The notes: generated from the letters alone by a model not told the origin. Positions 25,012 to 33,617 are shown, numbered from the stretch's first letter. The stretch is DNA of 40,206 bases from Bernardetia sp. (GCF_020630935.1 NZ_JAHDIG010000033.1:9708-49913), one strand, 5' to 3'. Translations and numbers: made by a program.

Positions 25012-25419
25012 ATGAAAATAGATATTGCCAAAAATAGCAACTATGAGATTTATGTAGATACTGATAAAAATAGGTCGTACATTAAGGTAATAGGTAAATG
25101 GATGAATAGAAATCAAGTAAAGGATTTTTTTCCAGATTGGAAGAAGGCAGTCAGCTACATGAAACCTAACTTTACCATTTTTGCAGACATTCGCTTGCTA
25201 GGAAGTATGTCTAAAGAAGTTGAAAATCTACACCAAGAAATACAGGCTTATTTAGTAGAGCAGGGCTTACTCCTAACAGCGCAACTCGCTTCTGTTGATG
25301 AACTGGCAGATTATCAAATCCATCGTTCGACGCAGCGTTCGGGTCTTGCTATTATAAAATTCTCCACGCAAGATGAAGCCGAGCGTTATTTGGATGAAGT
25401 AGCTAGTGAAGTGGGGTAA
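25012..25419 (+). CDS. Small STAS/SpoIIAA-like protein of unknown function
   Basis: A 135-residue soluble protein. A short beta segment (YEIYVDTDKNRSYIKVIGKWM) is followed by alternating helices and strands (NFTIFADIRLLGSM, LLTAQLASV, LAIIKFSTQDEAERYLDEV), a layout like STAS or SpoIIAA-like domains seen in many Cytophagales proteins. No catalytic residues are recognisable. It lies 137 bp downstream of the TPR/DHp membrane protein on the same strand and could be co-transcribed with it. A similar layout is seen in the protein at 34584-35105. The family placement is tentative. Confidence 0.65.
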   Translation: MKIDIAKNSNYEIYVDTDKNRSYIKVIGKWMNRNQVKDFFPDWKKAVSYMKPNFTIFADIRLLGSMSKEVENLHQEIQAYLVEQGLLLTAQLASVDELADYQIHRSTQRSGLAIIKFSTQDEAERYLDEVASEVG

Positions 25420-25909
25420 GAATAGTAACCGTCAACGAGGCGTAAAGCCGTCGTTGAGATTTGTTTAGGCTATTTTCCTTTAGTGATATTATCTCCTACT
25501 CTAAAACTTCCCTCAACATTCCCAAAATTGGAGTTTGAAATTACATATTCTTGTTTATCTCATAATGAAATTGAAATTTAGTCCTGTAAGGCCTGTCCGT
25601 TGGTAGCCAAAAAGTAAGTATCTTATAAACCTCTGTAAGAGCGAACCGTTATTAATTGTACACCAGTCTTCCAAACTGGATTAAAAATGCTAAAATTTAT
25701 TTTTATGAATATAAAAATTAGCTATTTCCACCTTGCCGTCAGACTAGAAGTCTGACCTACATGTAAACATATTCAAGAAATTATTTTTTACCTAAAACCC
25801 TTAAAAATCATTCTATCAATCCAGAACTAATTTACTACCTTTGTAAGTTGATACAAACGACACTGAATTTTAAATAAACGAGTTCAGAATACTTTAAAAA
25901 AACTTCAAA
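25420..25909. other. 490-bp intergenic region with several hairpins before miaB
   Basis: No gene is supported. Hairpins: TCAACGA-GGC...GCC-TCGTTGA at 25432-25457 just after the preceding stop; CCAGT...ACTGG at 25663-25679; and GTCAGACT-AGA-AGTCTGAC at 25738-25756. The last two look like remnants of a dispersed repeat. TACCTTTG at 25836-25843 is a plausible -7 box for miaB, although no good TTG lies 20 nt upstream. Confidence 0.5.
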
Positions 25910-27403
25910 ATGAATAAATTAATTGCTGATATAGACATTGTCGATGACAAAAACGCAAATGTAGCTAAACACGAACCTTGCGAAACTGTCAAAAAAACAG
26001 CCAACACAGCCAAAGAAGGACAGCGAAAACTCTACATCGAAAGCTACGGCTGCCAAATGAACTTTGCTGATAGCGAAATCGTCGCTGCCGTAATGCAAGA
26101 ACATGGCTTCGGCACAACCGATAGTGCAGAAGATGCCGATTTGGTATTTCTCAATACATGTTCTATCCGTGAAAAAGCTGAACAAACTGTAAGAAAACGC
26201 TTAGTTCATATTAATGCACTCAAAAATAAGAAGCCAGAAATGATGGTCGGTGTGTTGGGTTGTATGGCAGAACGCTTAAAACACAAATTTTTAGAAGAGG
26301 AAAAAATTGTAGATTTGGTAGCAGGTCCTGATGCCTACCGTGATTTGCCAAAACTTGTTGGTTCGGTAGATGACGGACAAAAAGCTGTCAATGTTTTGCT
26401 TTCAAGAGAAGAAACGTATGCTGATATTGCACCGATTCGTTTAAATTCTAACGGAATTTCTGCTTTTGTGTCGATTATGCGTGGGTGTGATAATGTATGT
26501 AGTTTTTGTGTTGTACCATTTACTCGTGGAAGAGAGCGCAGCCGTCCAGCAGATTCTATTGTGGCAGAAATTAAAGATTTGGTAGCACAAGGCTATAAAG
26601 AAGTTACTTTACTTGGTCAGAACGTAGATTCCTATAAATGGACAAACGTACCAAGAACGATGAAGGCAGAGAATTTTGAGCAAGAAACAGGAGAAAAAGT
26701 AAGAAATGAAAACTTTGCTTCACTTTTAGAATTAGTTGCTCAAATAGACACCAATTTAAGAGTAAGATTTACAACTTCGCATCCAAAAGATATGACAGAT
26801 GATGTGTTGCACGTAATGGCAAAGTATGACAATATTTGTAAATACATTCATTTGCCTGTTCAGAGTGGAAATAGCAGAGTTTTGAAACTGATGAACAGAA
26901 CCTATAGTCGTGAGTGGTATGTTGATAGAGTAGATGCAATTCGTAGGATTTTAGGAGAAGATTGTGCTATTAGTTCGGATATGATAGCAGGCTTTTGTAC
27001 TGAAACAGAAGAAGAACACCAAGAAACTCTGACACTTATGGATTATGTCAATTACGATTATTCGTATATGTTCTTCTATTCTGAACGCCCTGGAACACTT
27101 GCAGCTAAGAAATATTTAGATGATATTCCTTTAGATGTAAAGAAAAAACGTCTGCAAGAAATTATTGAGCTTCAAACCAAGCATTCTTTGGCTCGTAATC
27201 AGCGAATGATAGGCAGAGTTCATAAAGTTTTGGTAGAGGGAGAATCGAAGCGTTCGGATAAAGACTTGCAAGGCAGAACTTCTGAAAATAAAGTAGTTGT
27301 TTTCCCAAGAGAAAATTATGAGAAAGGTCAGTATGTAAATGTGATGGTACACGACTGTACTTCGGCAACTCTTTTTGGAAAGGCTGTGGAATTGGTGGAT
27401 TGA
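25910..27403 (+). CDS. miaB: tRNA-2-methylthio-N6-isopentenyladenosine37 synthase (MiaB)
   Basis: A 497-residue radical-SAM methylthiotransferase that adds the 2-methylthio group to i6A37 in tRNAs reading UNN codons. The N-terminal UPF0004 domain carries Cys48 ([13 protein letters not shown]), Cys84 (NTCSIREKA) and Cys118 (LGCMAE) for the auxiliary cluster. The radical-SAM motif GCDNVCSFC supplies Cys193, Cys197 and Cys200. [21 protein letters not shown] and [18 protein letters not shown] follow, and a C-terminal TRAM domain ends the protein. About 37 extra residues precede the first strand; the ATG at 25910 is the only evident start. The NxDSYxW and ERSRP details favour MiaB over MtaB/RimO. 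Confidence 0.95.
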   Translation: MNKLIADIDIVDDKNANVAKHEPCETVKKTANTAKEGQRKLYIESYGCQMNFADSEIVAAVMQEHGFGTTDSAEDADLVFLNTCSIREKAEQTVRKRLVHINALKNKKPEMMVGVLGCMAERLKHKFLEEEKIVDLVAGPDAYRDLPKLVGSVDDGQKAVNVLLSREETYADIAPIRLNSNGISAFVSIMRGCDNVCSFCVVPFTRGRERSRPADSIVAEIKDLVAQGYKEVTLLGQNVDSYKWTNVPRTMKAENFEQETGEKVRNENFASLLELVAQIDTNLRVRFTTSHPKDMTDDVLHVMAKYDNICKYIHLPVQSGNSRVLKLMNRTYSREWYVDRVDAIRRILGEDCAISSDMIAGFCTETEEEHQETLTLMDYVNYDYSYMFFYSERPGTLAAKKYLDDIPLDVKKKRLQEIIELQTKHSLARNQRMIGRVHKVLVEGESKRSDKDLQGRTSENKVVVFPRENYEKGQYVNVMVHDCTSATLFGKAVELVD

Positions 27404-27414
27404 AAAACACATTT

Positions 27415-27442
27415 GTAGGGACAATGCATGCATTGTCCCTAC
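27415..27442. repeat. Perfect 28-bp palindrome between miaB and a convergent gene
   Basis: GTAGGGACAATGCA followed directly by its exact complement. It has no loop and no T-run. It lies 12 bp after the miaB stop and 17 bp from the convergent lipoprotein stop, so it could serve as a shared 3' end structure. Its style resembles dispersed REP-like palindromes. Confidence 0.7.
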
Positions 27443-27458
27443 TTCAATATTATGTCAA

Positions 27459-28796
27459 TTAATTCACATATCCATTTTTTTCCTTCGCCACACGCCATGT
27501 AAATCCTTCTCCTGTATGCTCAACAACAATACGTTGAATATCTCCAGAAGAATAATCTACTGTTCCTTCATATTTTTTTATACCACGTTGTGCCAACATT
27601 ACAGCTCCTACCTTATTCTTATCGCCTATTTTTTTCTGAATACGATAACGAGTAGCCGTAGAAAGTGAGGTAATTGTATTCTCTGGATACCAACCACGCA
27701 TTACATCTATATAAGCCACTAAAGTTTCATTATCCTCTGTTTTGAAAGATAATTTTAGTAAATCGCCTACCACTTCTGTTTCCTTGTGTTCTAAATCTAT
27801 ACTTAATTCACTTTCTATCATTGCTTCGCCCAAAATCTCTCTTGTTTTTTGGTCTAATTCTTTGAAATCTAGTCCTTTTGCTTTAGAATAAGTAGTCAGA
27901 ATTTTTGTTCCATTAGAGAGTGTTGTTTCTCCTTCATAGATAGCACCATCTTGTTTTAAATCTACACTTTCAATAACATTTTTACTATACCTTTTTTGTA
28001 GAGAATACTGAAAGTATGTAGAAACTGATGCCTCATCTTGTTTTGGTAAAAACCCTAATTTGGGGTCTAAAAGAATAGGTAAAGTACTGCCATCTTCTGT
28101 AGTAACAGTTACATCATAAGCATTTCCACCTGTTGGTTTCATCTCTACATTTTTGGCTGGAATACCCATCGTATTATTTAGGTAACGTCTCGTACTAGAC
28201 TCCAATATTTCTGACCAAGCAGGTTGCAAAACTCCTGACTTATCTCTTCCAGCTCTTACGAAAAGAGTAGCAGGAGCTGTTTTTTCAAAATCAACTTCTA
28301 CTAAATATGTCCATTCATCATTTGGAATAGAAGGCATGTTTTGTAATGTAATACGTTTTTTTAAATCTCCCCAATGTTCTTTTTTTAGCGTTAGGTCAGT
28401 AATTTTTTGCTCAAAGTTTTTTTCTATTTGTGGTTGCAAAAGTATTTTTATCTGTTCCTCATCAGATTGAACCTTACTCTTAGGTATATATTTCTGAACC
28501 TTTTCGCCCTTTGCCAACACAAGCGTATCGCCTTTAAAACTAAATGTATAATCATCTGCAATACCAAAAGCTACTACCTTTAATGTGTTTTCATCTAGGG
28601 CATATTCTCTTTCTGTAATATTGTCAAAAATAACCTTTTCATCTGTTATTTCAAGTGTACTTTTATAATCTGAACGCACCCACTCACCCTTAATTTTAGA
28701 TGAATTAGAACAACTACTCAAAAAAAGAAGTCCTGAAAAAAGCCCTGCATAAGCAAGTTTTGAGGAACGAGAAAGACATATATCTTTAAGTTTCAT
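27459..28796 (-). CDS. Large lipoprotein of unknown function
   Basis: A 445-residue protein with a basic N-region, hydrophobic core and lipobox FLSSC (Cys29), so it is an envelope lipoprotein. After the anchor, IKGEWVRSDYKSTLEITDEKVIF...EREYALDENTLKV has the look of a small lipocalin-like lipoprotein domain. The remainder is beta-rich with recurring patterns such as AxxIYEGETTLSNGTKI and KKYEGTVDYSSGDIQRI, suggesting related sub-domains. I do not recognise a family for the whole protein. It is convergent with miaB and divergent from lspA, and is a single-gene unit. Confidence 0.75.
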   Translation of the reverse strand: MKLKDICLSRSSKLAYAGLFSGLLFLSSCSNSSKIKGEWVRSDYKSTLEITDEKVIFDNITEREYALDENTLKVVAFGIADDYTFSFKGDTLVLAKGEKVQKYIPKSKVQSDEEQIKILLQPQIEKNFEQKITDLTLKKEHWGDLKKRITLQNMPSIPNDEWTYLVEVDFEKTAPATLFVRAGRDKSGVLQPAWSEILESSTRRYLNNTMGIPAKNVEMKPTGGNAYDVTVTTEDGSTLPILLDPKLGFLPKQDEASVSTYFQYSLQKRYSKNVIESVDLKQDGAIYEGETTLSNGTKILTTYSKAKGLDFKELDQKTREILGEAMIESELSIDLEHKETEVVGDLLKLSFKTEDNETLVAYIDVMRGWYPENTITSLSTATRYRIQKKIGDKNKVGAVMLAQRGIKKYEGTVDYSSGDIQRIVVEHTGEGFTWRVAKEKNGYVN

Positions 28797-29139
28797 AATA
28801 GATTTTATTTTGAATACATTGTTTTAAAATTACGAATCAACACATCAAATCAAATGTGATTTATCTGTTAAGGCTGCAAAATTACTAAATTTTGAATGAA
28901 TTGAATAGGTTTGTTGGATTCAAAACTTCGTTAAAATTTATCCTCTAAATCATATAATTTATCGTTTTTAGTTTTTTTTGAACAGATTTGATAACTCTAG
29001 TCGCTAAAACTTGTTAAGTCTTAGGAATTAAACGCTGTATTTTTAATAAATTTGCAGTTCTGTTTTTATTTTTCCAACTCTATTATGTTTGGAATACTAG
29101 ATAAAAGCCAAATTACTATTCGAATTTCTAATTAAAACA
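28797..29139. other. Divergent intergenic region lipoprotein/lspA
   Basis: No gene is visible. TAAATTTG at 29047-29054 is a likely -7 element for lspA with a leader of about 80 nt; its -33 box is weak. I see no repeats or strong hairpins. Confidence 0.45.
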
Positions 29140-29859
29140 ATGAAATACTTACCTTATTTTCTCATTGCGCTAGGCGTAATTCTGATTGACCAAGCTCTCA
29201 AGCTCTACATTCATTCTACATTATCTTTAGGAGAAGAAATTCTAATTTTTGGAGACTGGTTCAAATTGCACTATACCCTCAACCCTGGAATGGCATTTGG
29301 AATTACACTAGGTTCGGATTATGGCAAACTTATTCTTACTGTTTTTAGAATATTTGCTGGAATTGGAATAGGATATTTTATGGCTCGTGCTGCGCTACGT
29401 GATGCTCCCAAAGGATTTGTATTTAGTATGGCTCTTATTCTAGGAGGTGCATTCGGAAATATTGTAGATTCTGCTTTTTATGGTGTTTTTATAGAAGGAA
29501 ATGCTGTTCCGATGTATGACAAAGAACCTAGCTTTTATCCATGGTTTCATGGGCAAGTAATCGATATGTTTTATTTTGATATAGCTTCGGGTTATTTCCC
29601 AGAAAACTTGCCTTTTGTGGGTGGCGACCATTACTCTTTCTTTCCTATTTTTAATATTGCTGATGCAGCTATTTTTATAGGTGTTTGTATTATCTTGATT
29701 TGGCAAAGACGTTTTTTTCCAAAAGAAGAAATTGTAGAAACAGAAGTGGAAAAATCCTTAGAAGATGAAATTAGAGATGACAATGCAAATATAGAAAATG
29801 CAGATATTTCTGAATCAAATGAAAACGTATTGAAAGATGAATTGAAAAAAGAAGAATAA
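29140..29859 (+). CDS. lspA: Lipoprotein signal peptidase II
   Basis: A 239-residue inner-membrane aspartyl protease that cleaves prolipoprotein signal peptides after lipidation. Four membrane segments are visible, with the first helix ending in DQALKLYIHS. Catalytic aspartates are Asp110 in GAFGNIVDSAFYG and Asp175 in FNIADAAIFIG; YTLNPGMAFG is also conserved. A 45-residue insertion before the last motif is usual in Bacteroidota. An unusual acidic cytoplasmic tail (about 195-239, rich in Glu, Asp and Asn) extends beyond the core. It serves the lipoproteins in this and other regions. The Rpn-type gene follows 16 nt later on the same strand. Confidence 0.96.
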   Translation: MKYLPYFLIALGVILIDQALKLYIHSTLSLGEEILIFGDWFKLHYTLNPGMAFGITLGSDYGKLILTVFRIFAGIGIGYFMARAALRDAPKGFVFSMALILGGAFGNIVDSAFYGVFIEGNAVPMYDKEPSFYPWFHGQVIDMFYFDIASGYFPENLPFVGGDHYSFFPIFNIADAAIFIGVCIILIWQRRFFPKEEIVETEVEKSLEDEIRDDNANIENADISESNENVLKDELKKEE

Positions 29860-29875
29860 TTTTATTATCAAAATT

Positions 29876-30757
29876 ATGTCCACACAAGAAAGATATATCA
29901 ATCCTTTTACTGATTTTGGATTTAAGAAGCTATTTGGTTCAGATGTTAATAAAGACTTACTGATTAGTTTTTTGAATGAAGTATTGCCCCCCAAAGCACA
30001 GATAAAAAGCCTAACCTATCTAAAGTCAGAAAATTTAGGACGTTCGGCAATAGATAGAAAAGTTGTTTATGACCTTTACTGTGAAAATGAAGAAGGAGAA
30101 CGTTTTATAGTAGAATTACAGAAGGCAAAGCAGAAGTTTTTTAAAGACCGTACTATTTTTTATTCTACTTTTCCTATTCAAGAACAGTCTCAAAGAGGAG
30201 ATTGGAATTTCCAACTCAAAGCAGTTTATACTGTCTCTATCTTAGATTTTGTATGGAATGAAGAAGACGATGAAAGTCCTGTGAAAGAAACAGCCATGCT
30301 TGTGAGTCTAGACACTAAAAAGATTTTTTATGATAAGCTCACTTATGTTTATATTCAAATTCCTTTATTTGATAAAACAGAAGATGAATTGGAAACCTTA
30401 GAGGACAAATGGTTTTATGTAATGAAAAACTTACAAAGTTTTCCCAACCGTCCAGTAGCACTTCAAGAAAGAATTTTTGATAAGGTATTCGAAACGGCAG
30501 AAATAACGCAGTTCAACAAAACCGAAAGAAGTAGGTATGAAGACAGTCTGAAAGTTTATAGAGATATAAAAAACAGCTTAGACTATGCAGAAGAAAGAGG
30601 AGAAACAAGAGGAATCGATATAGGTAAACGTCAAAATCAAATTAAAAATGCAAAAAAAGCTCTTGAGGAAGGTTTATCTATTGAGTTAGTAGCAAAGATT
30701 ACAGAACTAACATTAGAAGAGATACAACAAATCAAAAATGATTTGGAAAATAAATAA
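29876..30757 (+). CDS. Rpn family recombination-promoting nuclease / PD-(D/E)XK transposase-like protein
   Basis: A 293-residue protein that begins with the signature RYINPFTDFGFKKLFG. The nuclease core shows VYDLYCENEEGERFIVELQK with Asp66, Glu80 and Gln82 as the D...ExQ active site of the PD-(D/E)XK fold. The C-terminal third (ERGETRGIDIGKRQNQIKNA...TLEEIQQI) is the helical tail typical of this multicopy family in Bacteroidota. Rpn proteins cut DNA and stimulate RecA-independent recombination in E. coli; many homologues are annotated as transposases. The gene follows lspA by 16 nt and its TAA overlaps the next ATG (TAATG), which suggests translational coupling. Confidence 0.88.
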   Translation: MSTQERYINPFTDFGFKKLFGSDVNKDLLISFLNEVLPPKAQIKSLTYLKSENLGRSAIDRKVVYDLYCENEEGERFIVELQKAKQKFFKDRTIFYSTFPIQEQSQRGDWNFQLKAVYTVSILDFVWNEEDDESPVKETAMLVSLDTKKIFYDKLTYVYIQIPLFDKTEDELETLEDKWFYVMKNLQSFPNRPVALQERIFDKVFETAEITQFNKTERSRYEDSLKVYRDIKNSLDYAEERGETRGIDIGKRQNQIKNAKKALEEGLSIELVAKITELTLEEIQQIKNDLENK

Positions 30758-31494
30758 TGAACTACTCTGATTCCATAGACTTGATAGAAAGACTTGCCTC
30801 TTTAGGCACAGATAACGCACAAGATACCATTTTGTGGGATTCTGATACTAGAAAAGGAGTGTTGTATGGGACAAATAAAGCAGGAGAAAAAATACTAGAC
30901 TTCCGTCTTCCTCTTACTTTTCCTACGCTTCCCAAAAAAGATGAGGAAGAAAATTCGCTTTGTCTTTCAGATTATTCTGACAAAATATCACTTCTACCAA
31001 AACCCTATTTGCTTATTTTGATTCAGGCTGGAGCAGCTTCTTTAGGATATTTTGAAGAGGGTAAACTCATCTACCATAAAGTTATTACAGCGTATATGGT
31101 ACGCAAAAAACAAGGAAAATCACAGATAAAACACCTCAACTCAAAAGGAAAATCTCGTTTAGGCTCTCGCATCAGATTACAAAATACCATTTTATTTTTT
31201 GAAAAAATAAATGCAAAACTCAAAGAGTGGCATCAAAAATCTGCTATCTTTGATAAAGTAGAACGTATTGGACAAAGTGGTTCACCAGACTTATGGCATT
31301 TGTTTTATACTTCAAAAGAAGAAGCTCCTTTTCAGAAAGAGGATTCTCGTCTGCGTAAAATTCCCCTTACAGTTCATACACCCAATTTTGAAGAATTGCA
31401 GCGTGTAAACCATTGGGTCAATCGTGGGGAATTAATCACTTATAAAGACGACTTACCTTGTTTAGATAATTTAGGAGACGTTATTGAATGGTAG
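30757..31494 (+). CDS. Vms1/ANKZF1-like (VLRF1) peptidyl-tRNA hydrolase, putative ribosome-rescue factor
   Basis: A 245-residue soluble protein. The central block has KLIYHKVITAYMVRKKQGKSQ (to Gln123), a KGKSRLGSRIRLQN segment, a helix FFEKINAKLKEWH, and DLWHLFYTSKEEAPFQ followed by LRKIPLTVHTPNFEELQRVNHWV. In order and wording these match the eRF1-related VLRF1 domain of Vms1/ANKZF1, where an RxKxGxxQ motif carries the glutamine needed to release nascent chains from peptidyl-tRNA; Gln123 would be that residue. There are no ankyrin or zinc-finger parts, as expected for bacterial members. It is translationally coupled to the Rpn-type gene upstream. The function is inferred from motif recognition, not search; I consider the family call fairly strong. 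Confidence 0.75.
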   Translation: MNYSDSIDLIERLASLGTDNAQDTILWDSDTRKGVLYGTNKAGEKILDFRLPLTFPTLPKKDEEENSLCLSDYSDKISLLPKPYLLILIQAGAASLGYFEEGKLIYHKVITAYMVRKKQGKSQIKHLNSKGKSRLGSRIRLQNTILFFEKINAKLKEWHQKSAIFDKVERIGQSGSPDLWHLFYTSKEEAPFQKEDSRLRKIPLTVHTPNFEELQRVNHWVNRGELITYKDDLPCLDNLGDVIEW

Positions 31495-31527
31495 TTATCA
31501 GTTATCAGTTATCAGTTATCAGTTATC
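31493..31527. repeat. Five tandem copies of the heptamer AGTTATC
   Basis: Five perfect 7-bp units start inside the TAG stop codon of the VLRF1-like gene. There are no spacers, so it is a microsatellite, not a CRISPR. The next gene begins about 80 bp later. Confidence 0.9.
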
Positions 31528-31605
31528 AAGGCAAAACTATGTTTCTTGAATAATTATTGTCCTTTAAATCAAAAAAATCGTAATTCTAAAATCTAAATTT
31601 GTATT

Positions 31606-32367
31606 ATGCTCGCACTCATTACTGGCGCAACTTCTGGCATCGGACTAGCCACTGCTCAAATTTTTGCAGAAAATAATATTGACCTTATTCTTTGTGGCAG
31701 AAGAACTGAAAGGCTTTCAGAACTAGAAAATCAACTCTCTCAAAAGGTCAAAGTAAAAACACTTGCTTTTGATGTCAGAAGTAGAGCCGAAGTACAAAAA
31801 GCCATTGATTCACTACCAAAGGAGTTTCAAAATATAGATATTCTTATCAATAATGCTGGAAATGCTCACGGACTTTCTACCATTCAAGAGGGAAGTTTAG
31901 ACGATTGGGACACAATGATTGACCTAAACATTAAAGGTCTTTTGTACGTAACGAAAGCTATTTTGCCAAAACTTATGAACGAGAATAGGTCAGAAACCAA
32001 TAAAGGACAAATTATAAATATTGGCTCTATTGCTGGGATAGATTCTTATGCTAACGGAAATGTGTATTGCGCTACAAAATCAGCAGTAGCGATGCTTAGT
32101 GAGACAATGCGAATTGATTTACTCAAAGAAAATATAAAAGTAAGCGAAGTAAAACCAGGATTAGTAGAAACAGAATTTTCAATGGTGCGCTTTAAAAATG
32201 ATGAAGACAGAGCCGAAAAAGTATATCAAAACTATACGCCACTTACAGCTCAAGATATAGCAGAACTGATTTATTTTGTTGTAAGTCGTCCTGCACACGT
32301 CAATATTGCAGATGTTTTGATTTTACCTACCGACCAAGCAAAATCTGCTTTGGTAAACAAGAGGTAG
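31606..32367 (+). CDS. Short-chain dehydrogenase/reductase (YdfG-like)
   Basis: A 253-residue classical SDR. The cofactor loop TGATSGIG is at 6-13, the NNAG motif at 82-85, and the catalytic residues are Ser141, Tyr154 and Lys158 (NVYCATKSAV). Arg32-Arg33 after the second strand (LCGRRTERL) suggests NADP preference. The C-terminal pattern VKPGLVETEFSMVRF...AEKVYQNYTPLTAQDIAELI...VNIADVLILPTDQ matches the YdfG/serine-3-dehydrogenase group (3-hydroxy acid dehydrogenase, malonic semialdehyde reductase). The precise substrate cannot be told. It is a single gene with a following terminator. Confidence 0.9.
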   Translation: MLALITGATSGIGLATAQIFAENNIDLILCGRRTERLSELENQLSQKVKVKTLAFDVRSRAEVQKAIDSLPKEFQNIDILINNAGNAHGLSTIQEGSLDDWDTMIDLNIKGLLYVTKAILPKLMNENRSETNKGQIINIGSIAGIDSYANGNVYCATKSAVAMLSETMRIDLLKENIKVSEVKPGLVETEFSMVRFKNDEDRAEKVYQNYTPLTAQDIAELIYFVVSRPAHVNIADVLILPTDQAKSALVNKR

Positions 32368-32376
32368 TATATAAAA

Positions 32377-32411
32377 AACACCAACAACTTTATTTTTCTG
32401 TTGTTGGTGTT
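32377..32411 (+). terminator. Convergent hairpin between SDR gene and tpiA
   Basis: A perfect 12-bp stem AACACCAACAAC / GTTGTTGGTGTT with an 11-nt T-rich loop. The A-run on its left makes it a better terminator for the minus-strand tpiA. The stem sequence recalls an arm of the 121-bp repeats. Confidence 0.7.
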
Positions 32412-32429
32412 CATAAATGATAATTCAGA

Positions 32430-33200
32430 TTAAAATGACTTTGCGATTTCAATAAAGTCTCTTGATTTGAGAGCAGCTCCTCCTATAAGTCCTCCATCTA
32501 CATCAGCACAAGCAAAGAGTTCTTTTGCATTGCTTGGCTTACAGCTTCCACCATAAAGGATTGGAGTTTTATCAGCAATTTCTTGTCCATATTTGCTTGC
32601 AATATGTTCTCTTATAGCTGCGTGGATTTCTTGAGCTTGCTCACTAGAAGCTGTTTTTCCTGTTCCAATAGCCCAAATAGGTTCGTAAGCAATCACAACT
32701 TTTTCAAACTTAGAAGCAGGTAAATGAAAAAGGCTTTCTGAAATCTGATTCTTGATAAATTCAATGTGGTTTCCTTCTTCTCTTAGCTCCAACGTTTCAC
32801 CACAACAAAAAATGGGTAGCATACCGTTACCAAAAATCAAATCTATTTTTTGAGCAATTTCTTGATTTGTTTCTTTAAAATATTGTCTTCTTTCACTATG
32901 CCCTATAATTACATATTCAACTTGATAAGACACAAGCATTTCTGCTGATACTTCACCTGTATATGCTCCCTCTGCTTGAGAAGCTACATTTTGAGCCCCT
33001 AAGTGAACATTTTTAACATTTTTAAAAAGTGACTTGATAGTAGAAATATGTACAAAAGAAGGACAAAGAATAAGTTTTACCCCATTTTGATTTGTTCCTA
33101 GCTCGTCGTTGCTCATTCCAACGATTTCAGCAGTAAGGCTTTGAGCTTCTTCTTTTATAAGATTCATTTTCCAATTTCCTGCTACAATTTTTTGACGCAT
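32430..33200 (-). CDS. tpiA: Triosephosphate isomerase
   Basis: A 256-residue TIM-barrel enzyme that interconverts dihydroxyacetone phosphate and glyceraldehyde 3-phosphate. Active-site residues are Lys11 (GNWKMN), His101 (IIGHSERR) and Glu173 (AYEPIWAIGTGKTA). The flexible loop AIGTGKTAS and the phosphate-binding segments LYGGSCKPSNA and GGLIGGAAL are intact. Length is normal. It is monocistronic, divergent from yaaA, with a 121-bp repeat in the region between them. Confidence 0.97.
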   Translation of the reverse strand: MRQKIVAGNWKMNLIKEEAQSLTAEIVGMSNDELGTNQNGVKLILCPSFVHISTIKSLFKNVKNVHLGAQNVASQAEGAYTGEVSAEMLVSYQVEYVIIGHSERRQYFKETNQEIAQKIDLIFGNGMLPIFCCGETLELREEGNHIEFIKNQISESLFHLPASKFEKVVIAYEPIWAIGTGKTASSEQAQEIHAAIREHIASKYGQEIADKTPILYGGSCKPSNAKELFACADVDGGLIGGAALKSRDFIEIAKSF

Positions 33201-33617
33201 AGTTGAGTCTGTTTTAATGTTTTGCTTAGAAAAGACAAATATTTTTTATGCTTTTTTGTGCGTATAAATCATATTTATAAAATAATTTCTAAGCTAAATG
33301 AATGTTTTGAATATAGAATTATTTTCCGTTAGAGTACTGGAAATGAACAGATATTTTTTGTTCTGTGTGTCACAGAACAGGGAAAAAATACCATTTGTTG
33401 GTGTTTGAGCGTAGCGAGACCAACAACTTTTTATCTCATGTCCAGCACTCTAATTTTCCGTTTTTTGTTAAAAATGCACAACAAAATTTAATAACTTGTT
33501 TTTAGATTTGCCGTTAGACAAAATACAGCTATAAAATTGTGTATTTTTACAAAAAATATCTGCAAAAATAAGAAAAACTAAATTAGCACTTACCACAAGT
33601 TAATAAAATAAGTATTT
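33201..33617. other. Divergent intergenic region tpiA/yaaA carrying repeat copy B
   Basis: No gene is supported. The main content is the 121-bp repeat at 33331-33451 and its flanking direct repeats. I could not identify a confident TAnnTTTG promoter for either neighbour. Confidence 0.5.
33331..33451 (-). repeat. 121-bp structured inverted-end repeat, copy B, with target duplication
   Basis: It is the reverse complement of copy A (22807-22927) with about 13 differences over 121 bp and no gaps. Ends AGAGTACTGG... and ...CCAGCACTCT are inverted. The hairpin TTCTGTG...CACAGAA lies at about 33361-33377, and a second arm is TTGGTGTTTGAGC...GACCAA. The direct repeat ATTTTCCGTT flanks it at 33321-33330 and 33453-33462, which looks like a 9-10 bp target duplication. 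It is non-coding. Confidence 0.85.

Noticed and set aside
25420-25909. tRNA or structured RNA gene in the hairpin-rich region before miaB
   Set aside because: The hairpins are isolated; no cloverleaf with acceptor, D and T arms could be built.
29876-30757. Complete insertion sequence around the transposase-like Rpn gene
   Set aside because: No inverted ends or target duplications flank the gene, and it is tightly packed between lspA and the VLRF1-like gene with a stop/start overlap.
31493-31527. CRISPR-like repeat array
   Set aside because: Units are 7 bp with no spacers; it is a simple tandem repeat.
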